NCBI GenBank assembly: GCA_964640385.1
Contig: CAZXFL010000034.1
Location: 1 to 13,634 of the forward strand
Direction: 5' to 3'
From: JBBDIK01 sp964640385
Lineage (GTDB): Bacteria; Actinomycetota; UBA4738; JBBDHU01
Length of the DNA stretch: 13,634 nucleotides
The translations under genes were made by a program, and so were the position numbers. This document shows, piece by piece, positions 6,315-12,508 of the stretch. The notes beneath the pieces are model-generated. The model was not told the DNA's origin. It saw only the letters and a list, made by a program, of their open reading frames with translations, and ran no database searches. Each line of letters starts with the position of its first letter. Position 1 is the stretch's first letter.

Positions 6315-7825
6315 CGCGGCTTCTCTTCCACCCACAGCTGTTCCATGTAGGTGTCGGGGTCCGCCCGAAACGGGGTGCTCAGCCCGTGAACCCGCCGGCG
6401 GACGAACCAGGTCCGCGTCCCGGGGAGGATGCGAGTGAACGGCGGATCCGTGCTGAAGATCTCGGTCAGCCGAGCGTACCAGCGGTCCTCTTCGTCCGGG
6501 TTTGCCGTGGCCGTGAGTTGGTCGATGACATCGAACGCCTCCGGGTTCCGATAGCCGATCGGATTTCGCCTCCCGAAGTCGCGTTGCAGGCCCCCGTGCT
6601 GATGAATATGCATCCACGCCTCGAAGTCGCCGGAACGGAGCTTGTCCCACATGACGGTTTCCTCGAGGAGCTGTACGTCCATCTGGACTCCGACCTGCCG
6701 CAGCTGGGCCTGGATGTACACGGCGAGCTGCGGCATGCCGCTGCCGTTCGACACGCTGGCGGTGAAGTGGAAGAGTCGCCCGTCCTTCTTCCGGATCCCG
6801 TCCCCGTCGCGGTCCGCCCAGCCCGCGGCCTCGAGCAACGCTCTCGCCTCCTGCGGATCGTGCGGCAACGGCTCAGGCCACTCCCGCCGCAAGAACTGGC
6901 GGCGGGTGAACACCCCGTCGGTAATGGGCAGATCTCCCGGGAGGTTCAGGAGCCGCAGGAGCTCCCGGCGGTCCAGGGCTAGGGTGAGGGCGCGCCGGAC
7001 CCGGGGGTCCCGGAACAGGGGATGGTCGCACTTCCAGTAGATGGCCCGGGCGCTGGGACCCACATGGTGGTAAACGCGGAAGCGGGGATCGCTCGCGATC
7101 TGGGGGATCTGGGTGAGGTCGGCCTGCGCGATGTCTGCGTCCCCGCTCAGGAGCGCGCTGAGCCCCGCCGCACCCGCCTCTCCTACCAGCTTGAGGATGA
7201 CCCGCGTGATCCGGGGCTTGCCGCGGTAGTAGTCCGGGTTCGCCTCGAACTCAAACAGCGTCTGGGGCAGGTAGCGGACGAAACGGTAAGGGCCGTCCCC
7301 TACTGGGCGGGTCCAGAATTCCCACTGCCAGAATCGCTTCGGGTCCAGGCCCTTCAGGAGGTGGCTGGGATAGTAGACGATGTCGTCGATGTAATAGGGC
7401 TTCGCCGCCCGGATCCGCACGGTGGAGTCGTCCACCACCGTGGATTCGATGTCCGGGTACGACGCGACATCGGGATGGCCGAGAAGGTCCAGGGTGAACT
7501 TCACGTCGTGAGCGGTGACCGGGACCCCGTCGTCCCAGCGGACGTCGGTGCGGAGGTGGTAGGTCCACTCCTTGGAGTCGGGGGAGCGATCCCAGCTCCG
7601 CGCCAGCCGCCCCTCCAGCTCCCCCCGCTCGTTCTGCACCGCCAGCGGGAGAAAGACGAGGAAATCGAGGTCCCAGACGTCCGGCTTCACGACCTCCGCG
7701 TTGGGGACCGCCATGACCACCGTGGATCCCCGGGCGACGGCGCGGTCTCCGGGGCGGCCGCAGCCGGCAAGCCCGAGGGCGACAGCGAACGGAAGGAAAG
7801 AGCGAGAGCGCGTGGAGCGTGTCAC
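6311..7825 (-). CDS. SBP-E: family 5 solute-binding lipoprotein with His-rich pocket segment
   Basis: SBP_bac_5 protein of 504 residues. The Sec lipoprotein signal is textbook: a basic start, a hydrophobic stretch 10-20 and lipobox LAGC with Cys22. Framework motifs are RTDVRWDDGVPVTAHDVKFT (92-111), WEFWTRPVGDGPYRFVR (168-184), EANPDYYRGKP (194-204), FRDPRVRRALTLALDRREL (271-289), AGWADRDGDGIRKKDG (334-349) and HGLSTPFRADP. In the variable segment after GDFEA (399-403) it has HIHQH at 406-410, three alternating histidines at a position near the ligand contacts of NikA and DppA, which hints at a metal or metal-complex ligand (inference). The usual W-N-H-R before the FRD motif is WKCDH (264-268). 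The GTG start overlaps the SBP-D stop (GTGA), with GGAGG seven bases upstream (7833-7837). Its own WVEEKPR tail gives only a weak ribosome site to SBP-F. Confidence 0.94.
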   Translation of the reverse strand: MTRSTRSRSFLPFAVALGLAGCGRPGDRAVARGSTVVMAVPNAEVVKPDVWDLDFLVFLPLAVQNERGELEGRLARSWDRSPDSKEWTYHLRTDVRWDDGVPVTAHDVKFTLDLLGHPDVASYPDIESTVVDDSTVRIRAAKPYYIDDIVYYPSHLLKGLDPKRFWQWEFWTRPVGDGPYRFVRYLPQTLFEFEANPDYYRGKPRITRVILKLVGEAGAAGLSALLSGDADIAQADLTQIPQIASDPRFRVYHHVGPSARAIYWKCDHPLFRDPRVRRALTLALDRRELLRLLNLPGDLPITDGVFTRRQFLRREWPEPLPHDPQEARALLEAAGWADRDGDGIRKKDGRLFHFTASVSNGSGMPQLAVYIQAQLRQVGVQMDVQLLEETVMWDKLRSGDFEAWMHIHQHGGLQRDFGRRNPIGYRNPEAFDVIDQLTATANPDEEDRWYARLTEIFSTDPPFTRILPGTRTWFVRRRVHGLSTPFRADPDTYMEQLWVEEKPR

Positions 7826-9417
7826 CGCCCGTCCTCCAGCCACAGGTGCTCCATCTGCAGGATCGGATCGGCCTGATCCGGGCTCTGGAGACCCCGAATG
7901 CGCCGGTGCGCGACATAGGTGCGCACAAAGGGAAAGAGAAACGTCACAGGCACGTCCGCACGAAGCACCGGCATCAGATCGCGGGAGATCCGATCGATCT
8001 CGTCTGGATCACCGGTCGCTCGTGCCGCTCGCAGGAGAGCGAGGACCCGGGGGCTCGTGTAGCCAATCGGGGAGCTTGTCTCGAACCACTCCACACCGGT
8101 GTCGATCCGGTTCAAGAAGGGAAAGAATGCGGCCTCGAAGTCCCCGGCGCGTAGCCGACGGCCGGCCGCCTGGGGTTCCAGCGTTTCGACGTCCATGCGA
8201 ACCCCGATCCGCCGCAGCTGGGCCTGCACGTACACCGCCGCCTTCTCCTCCATCAGTCCACCCCGAGTGAGCGCGACGAAGCGGAACGCCTGCCCGCCGC
8301 GCTCCCGCACCTCGTCGCCATCGGTGTCCCTCCAGCCGGCCGCGTCGAGCAGTCGCGAAGCCGAGTCGGGATCATAGGGCAGGGGCGCCGGCAACTCGTG
8401 GTGCCGGTACTGTCGGCCCGTGAACAGCGCATCCACTATCGGCAGGTCCGGCGGCAGGTTCAGGGCCGCCAAGAGATTCTTTCGGTCGATGCCGAGGGTC
8501 AACGCTTGGCGCACCATCGCGTCCCGGAAGAAGGGGCTCCGGTGATTCCAGAAGACGGCCGTCATCGCGAACGGGTCGATGTAGTAATACATGCGAAAGC
8601 GCGGATCGGCGGCGATCCTGGGGAGATCGGCTTGGTTGAAGTACTCGACTGCGTCCACGTTGCCGCTCAACAACTCGGTGATTGGCGTCCCACCACCGAA
8701 CTTGAGGATGACTCGCTCGATCCGGGGCTTCCCCGCATAGAAATCGGGGTTCGCCTCGAGCTCGAGCAGCGTCTGCGGCACGTGCCGGACGTAGCGATAC
8801 GGGCCGTTGCCGACCGGGTGGACCCAGAAGTCCCAGCTGCCGATCTGATTGGGATCGAGTCGCTCGAGCAGATGCTTCGGCCAGAAGGTTTTCCACTTGT
8901 GGAAGGGATCGCGCGGAGCCCTGGGATAGGTAATGGTGAGCGTGCTGTCGTCCAGCACGCGCACCCGATAGGCGTTCGGCGCATCCCACGTCATAGCCGG
9001 ATGCCGGTAGAGATCGAGCGAGAAGGCGATGTCGTCCGCCGTGACCGGCACGCCGTCGTGCCACCGGACGTTCTGGCGGAGGTGAAACGTCCATTCCCGC
9101 AAGTCCGGAGAATGGCTCCAGCGTTGGGCGAGGCGCCCATCCGCTGCTCCCCGCTCGTTTGTTGCCACGCCGGGAAGGTCCTGGTACTGCCAGTAGTAAC
9201 CCACCAGCGGTAGAAAGACCAGGAACCTCACCGCCTCGTCCGACCCGAATATTGGGCCGAGGATGTGCTCGTCGCCGGGGTACAGGATGGTCACGCTGGA
9301 GGCGTCGTGCCGTGCGCCTCCGGGCCGCGCCGTGCAACCGATGAGCGCGACGGCGCAGCTCCAGGTCACGGCCGCCGAGAACCAGCCTCGCGGCACCCGG
9401 CGCCACGCCCCGGTCAT
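7822..9417 (-). CDS. SBP-D: family 5 solute-binding lipoprotein, close sister of SBP-A
   Basis: SBP_bac_5 protein of 531 residues starting at the ATG that overlaps the SBP-C stop (ATGA, 9414-9417). The open frame runs on upstream to 9939, but that part is readthrough over SBP-C. The lipobox is ALIGC with Cys28. The framework includes SSVTILYPGDEHILGP (40-55), WSHSPDLREWTFHLR (100-114), NVRWHDGVPVTADD (116-129), FWPKHLLERLDP (178-189), EANPDFYAGKPRIERV (221-236), GWRDTDGDEVRERGG (361-375) and VAHRRIRGLQSP (502-513). A 12-residue insertion (about 74-85, YYWQYQDLPGVA) after FLPLVG is absent from the other copies. The C-terminus is MEHLWLEDGR, whose codons hold the GGAGG used by SBP-E. From residue 160 on it is very like SBP-A, pointing to a recent duplication of non-adjacent members. 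Confidence 0.94.
   Translation of the reverse strand: MTGAWRRVPRGWFSAAVTWSCAVALIGCTARPGGARHDASSVTILYPGDEHILGPIFGSDEAVRFLVFLPLVGYYWQYQDLPGVATNERGAADGRLAQRWSHSPDLREWTFHLRQNVRWHDGVPVTADDIAFSLDLYRHPAMTWDAPNAYRVRVLDDSTLTITYPRAPRDPFHKWKTFWPKHLLERLDPNQIGSWDFWVHPVGNGPYRYVRHVPQTLLELEANPDFYAGKPRIERVILKFGGGTPITELLSGNVDAVEYFNQADLPRIAADPRFRMYYYIDPFAMTAVFWNHRSPFFRDAMVRQALTLGIDRKNLLAALNLPPDLPIVDALFTGRQYRHHELPAPLPYDPDSASRLLDAAGWRDTDGDEVRERGGQAFRFVALTRGGLMEEKAAVYVQAQLRRIGVRMDVETLEPQAAGRRLRAGDFEAAFFPFLNRIDTGVEWFETSSPIGYTSPRVLALLRAARATGDPDEIDRISRDLMPVLRADVPVTFLFPFVRTYVAHRRIRGLQSPDQADPILQMEHLWLEDGR
7833..7837 (-). promoter_or_regulatory. Ribosome binding site of SBP-E inside the SBP-D C-terminal codons
   Basis: GGAGG seven bases before the GTG at 7825, formed by the L-E-D codons of the WLEDGR tail. 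It has the same arrangement and spacing as the site for SBP-B. Confidence 0.65.
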
Positions 9418-10964
9418 CGCTCGATCCACAAGTACTGCGCGCTCAGCACCGGATCCGATCCGAACGGGCTCGAGAGCCCGCGCACCCGCTTGCGCGCGAT
9501 GATGGTCTGGACCTGCGGGAAGAGCAGCGTGATGGGCACGTCGTCGCGGAAGATCGGCATCAGGGCGCGGAAGATCGCGTCGCGCTGCTGAGGATCGGCG
9601 ACGACCCGGAGCGAGTCGAACGACGCCTGGGCGCGCGGGTTCGTGTAGCCCGTCCACCCGTCCGCGCCCCACCACTGCTCGAAATCCCCGTAGGGAATCG
9701 CGTTGTAGAACCGGCCGAACACGGCCTCGAAGTTCCCAGAGGCTAGGCGGTGGCGCAGCACAGCCAGGTCGACGGTCTGCACCTCCATGCGCGCGCCTAC
9801 GCGCCGTAGCGCGTCCTGCACGTACACCGCGGCCGCCGACCCGCCCTGCTCGTCCCCTCCCTCCGCGCCCGCGAGCGCCGTGAACCGCAGCTCGAGGCCC
9901 CCCCGCTCCCGCACTCCGTCGCCATCCCGGACGCGCCACCCCGCCTCGTCAAGCAGTCGGCGAGCGGCGTCCGGGTCGAAGGGAAGCGGCTCCGGCAGTT
10001 GAGATCGCCGGTATTGACGGCCCGAGAACATCACGTCCACGATGGGCAGGTCCTCGGGCAGCTCGAGCAGCCGCCGCAACTCGACGCGATTGATGGCGAG
10101 TGTCAGCGCACGCCGCACGCGGGCGTCCGCGAAGATGGGATTGCGGTGGTTCCAGTAGATCGCCTCGAGCCAGCCCCCGTCGGGCCCGAGGTAATAGTAG
10201 ACGGTAAACCGGTCGCTGCCGCGCAGCTTGGGCAGCAAGGTACGCTCGGCGTACACCATCACGTCCACGTTGCCGCTCAGCAGCTCGGTCAGCTCCCGGC
10301 TGCCGAACTTGAGGATGAGGCGGTGGATCCGCGGCCGGCCACAGTAGAAGTCAGGGTTCGCCTCGAGCTCGACCAACGTCTTCGCGACGTGGCGGACGTA
10401 GCGATACGGGCCGTTGCCCACCGGATGCACCCAGAACTCCCATTCGAAGAACTTTGCCGGATCGAGCCCGTCAAGGAGATGGCGCGGGTAGTACACGTCC
10501 CACGAGCTGAGGTACTCCCTCGGCCTCCGATACGTGATCGTCAGCGTGCTGTCATCGAGGACCCTGACGGTTCGGGCGCCCGGGCCGACGCCGTGCACGG
10601 CCACGTGCTCCCAGAGCCGGTGGGTGAAGGCGACATCCTCGGCAGTGAAGGGAACCCCGTCGTGCCAGCGCACGTCCGACCGCAGATGCACGGTCCACGT
10701 CCGGTAGTCCGGAGAGTGCTCCCAGCGGCGGGCGAGGGCGCCCACCACGTCCCCGTGGTCGTCTAACGTGACGAGCGGCTGGAACACGAGGAACTTGGCA
10801 GGCATGTCATCGTCGGGGCCGAAAACCCGCTCATCGCCGGGGTAGAGGATCGTGAGGGTTGTCGTCCGACCGCGGTCGCGATGGCCTTCGGGTCGACAGC
10901 TGGCAGTCGAGAGGAGAGCGAGCGCAACGGCGCCTGCGAAGCTCGCAGCGCGGCGACCGGTCAC
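9414..10964 (-). CDS. SBP-C: family 5 solute-binding lipoprotein
   Basis: SBP_bac_5 protein of 516 residues from the GTG overlapping the SBP-B stop (GTGA, 10961-10964). An ATG seven codons earlier would lie inside SBP-B. The signal has R4-R5, a hydrophobic stretch 10-19 and TASC with Cys23. Framework motifs are LTILYPGDERVFGP (37-50), WEHSPDYRTWTVHLRSDVRW (81-100), VPFTAEDVAFT (104-114), EANPDFYCGRP (201-211), VRRALTLAINRVEL (283-296), GWRVRDGDGVRERGG (342-356) and RVRGLSSPFGSDP. The first acidic residue of the D-x-D-G-D-G loop is lost. A Gly-rich insertion (GAEGGDEQGGSAAA, 366-379) precedes the VYVQDALRRVG helix. The C-terminus YLWIER is shorter than usual and gives SBP-D only a weak ribosome site. 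The pocket segment after GNFEA is aromatic (FGRFYNAIPYG), unlike any sister copy. The ligand is not known. Confidence 0.94.
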   Translation of the reverse strand: MTGRRAASFAGAVALALLSTASCRPEGHRDRGRTTTLTILYPGDERVFGPDDDMPAKFLVFQPLVTLDDHGDVVGALARRWEHSPDYRTWTVHLRSDVRWHDGVPFTAEDVAFTHRLWEHVAVHGVGPGARTVRVLDDSTLTITYRRPREYLSSWDVYYPRHLLDGLDPAKFFEWEFWVHPVGNGPYRYVRHVAKTLVELEANPDFYCGRPRIHRLILKFGSRELTELLSGNVDVMVYAERTLLPKLRGSDRFTVYYYLGPDGGWLEAIYWNHRNPIFADARVRRALTLAINRVELRRLLELPEDLPIVDVMFSGRQYRRSQLPEPLPFDPDAARRLLDEAGWRVRDGDGVRERGGLELRFTALAGAEGGDEQGGSAAAVYVQDALRRVGARMEVQTVDLAVLRHRLASGNFEAVFGRFYNAIPYGDFEQWWGADGWTGYTNPRAQASFDSLRVVADPQQRDAIFRALMPIFRDDVPITLLFPQVQTIIARKRVRGLSSPFGSDPVLSAQYLWIER

Positions 10965-12508
10965 GGAACGCTGCGCTCCAGCCACAACTCGTCCATGTGC
11001 TCGAGCGCACTCGTGCGGTACGGGCTGCTGAGGCCGCGTAGGCGCCGATGGGCCACCGTGGAGAGGACGGACGGCGCGACGAACGTGACCGGGAGATCGG
11101 CCTGGAGAATGGGCGCGAGCTCCCGGTAGGCCCCGTCGGCGTCGTCGGGGTCTACGGCGTCAAGTGCGCGCTGGAGCAGCAGGGCAACCCGGGGATTCGC
11201 GTACCCGTTGGACGACCCCGGCCCGAAGAACCGCTGTAGCGCCCATCCGTTGACTGGCATCTCGAATAACAATGCGTCGAAGGATTTCGCCCTCTGGCGT
11301 TGCAGCATGACCATGAAATCGATTGGCAGGATGTCCATCTGCACTCCGACGCGTCGCAGTTGTGCCTGGATGATCACCGCCGCGCCACCCGCCGCGGGCG
11401 TGGCCACGACGACGCGCAGCGGTTTCCCCCCGCGCCGCCGGATGCCGTCCTCACCGACGTCGCCCCAGCCAGCCTCAGCCAACAGCCGGCGCGCCTCGGC
11501 CGCGTCGTGGGGCAGCGGCGGCGGCACCTCTCCGCGGCGCAGCTGGCGCTCCGAGAACATGACGTCGAAGGTTGGGGGCGCCGATGGCAGATTGAGCACC
11601 TGCTGCAGCTCGCGGCGGTCGAGGGCGAGGGTGAGGGCGCGCCGAACCCGTGGATCGCGGAGGGCCGGATGGTGCAGGTTCCAGACCAGGGTCAACGGGC
11701 GGCCCATACTGCCCCCCGGGTTGCCCATGGCGAGCCGGGAGCCGTGATACACCTGGAACCGCGCATCCGCGGCGACCTTCAGCAGATCGGCCTGGTTGAA
11801 GTATTCGACCGCGTCCACGTTCTCGCTCAGCAGTTCGGTCAGGGCGGCCTCCTTGGTGGCGAACCTGAGAACCACCCGCTCGATCGTCGGCTTCCCGCGG
11901 TAGTAGTCGGGGTCCGCCTCGAATTCCATCATCGTCTTCGGCACGTGACGGACGTAGCGGTAGGGCCCGTCTCCCACAGGGTGGATCCAGAACTCCCACT
12001 CGCTCGCCTTCGCGGGATCGAGTCGCTCGAGCAGATGCTTGGGGTAATAGACGGTCCAGTCGTCGAGCGGGCTGCCAATCGTGCCGCGGCGCAGCCTCAG
12101 GATGTAGGTCGTGTCGTCGAGCACGGTGACGGCGAACCTGCCGGGATCGATCCCTGTCGGCCCGATGTCAGCCTGGCTCAGCAACTCCAGGGTGAACTGG
12201 ACGTCCTGCGCCGTCACCGGCGCACCGTCCTGCCACCGGACGTCACTGCGGAGGTGGATCGTCCAGGTGTGATAATCCGGCGAGTGCTCCCAGCTCCGGG
12301 CCAGCCGGCCCTCGAGCTCGCCGTTCGCGTTGCGCGACACTAACGGCAGGAACACGAGGAACTTCGGGTCATCGTCCTCGGCAAGACTCAGGGCGTGCTC
12401 ATCGCCCTCCCACAGGATCGTAGCGGTGGAGGGCTTGTTGTCGGGGCGCGCGCAGCTCAGTGCACCTACGACCGCGAGAGCGACCACGCGATGAACGTCC
12501 ACGTTCAC
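10961..12508 (-). CDS. SBP-B: family 5 solute-binding lipoprotein
   Basis: SBP_bac_5 protein of 515 residues from the GTG overlapping the SBP-A stop (GTGA, 12505-12508), with GGAGG seven bases upstream (12516-12520). The open frame extends to 12772, but that part lies inside SBP-A. The short signal ends in GALSC with Cys19. Framework motifs are PKFLVFLPLVSRNANGELEG (48-67), WEHSPDYHTW (73-82), RSDVRWQDGAPVTAQDV (87-103), VYYPKHLLERLDP (153-165), ADPDYYRGKP (198-207), LRDPRVRRALTLALDRREL (283-301) and VAHRRLRGLSSPYRT (485-499). The calcium-like loop is degraded (GDVGEDG). It has an enlarged glycine-rich variable segment, RLAMGNPGGSMGRP (258-271), before the W-N motif. The last 75 or so residues are nearly the same as those of the truncated SBP-H, which took its C-terminal half from this subtype. 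Confidence 0.94.
   Translation of the reverse strand: MNVDVHRVVALAVVGALSCARPDNKPSTATILWEGDEHALSLAEDDDPKFLVFLPLVSRNANGELEGRLARSWEHSPDYHTWTIHLRSDVRWQDGAPVTAQDVQFTLELLSQADIGPTGIDPGRFAVTVLDDTTYILRLRRGTIGSPLDDWTVYYPKHLLERLDPAKASEWEFWIHPVGDGPYRYVRHVPKTMMEFEADPDYYRGKPTIERVVLRFATKEAALTELLSENVDAVEYFNQADLLKVAADARFQVYHGSRLAMGNPGGSMGRPLTLVWNLHHPALRDPRVRRALTLALDRRELQQVLNLPSAPPTFDVMFSERQLRRGEVPPPLPHDAAEARRLLAEAGWGDVGEDGIRRRGGKPLRVVVATPAAGGAAVIIQAQLRRVGVQMDILPIDFMVMLQRQRAKSFDALLFEMPVNGWALQRFFGPGSSNGYANPRVALLLQRALDAVDPDDADGAYRELAPILQADLPVTFVAPSVLSTVAHRRLRGLSSPYRTSALEHMDELWLERSVP

Noticed and set aside
6315..6650. Upstream extension of the SBP-F frame to an ATG at 6650
   Set aside because: Overlaps the end of SBP-E by over 330 bases and puts about 112 unrelated residues before a clear lipoprotein signal; GTG at 6314 fits the overlap rule.
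7022..7876. 284-residue open frame on the plus strand
   Set aside because: Antisense to SBP-E with no family resemblance; the same kind of shadow occurs opposite every copy.
9418..9939. Upstream extension of the SBP-D frame to 9939
   Set aside because: The added 174 residues are Arg/Gly-rich readthrough of SBP-C; the ATG at 9417 immediately precedes a perfect lipoprotein signal.
11300..12343. 347-residue open frame on the plus strand
   Set aside because: Fully antisense to SBP-B; several other copies have similar antisense frames because the coding strand is conserved, so it is a mirror of the SBP framework.
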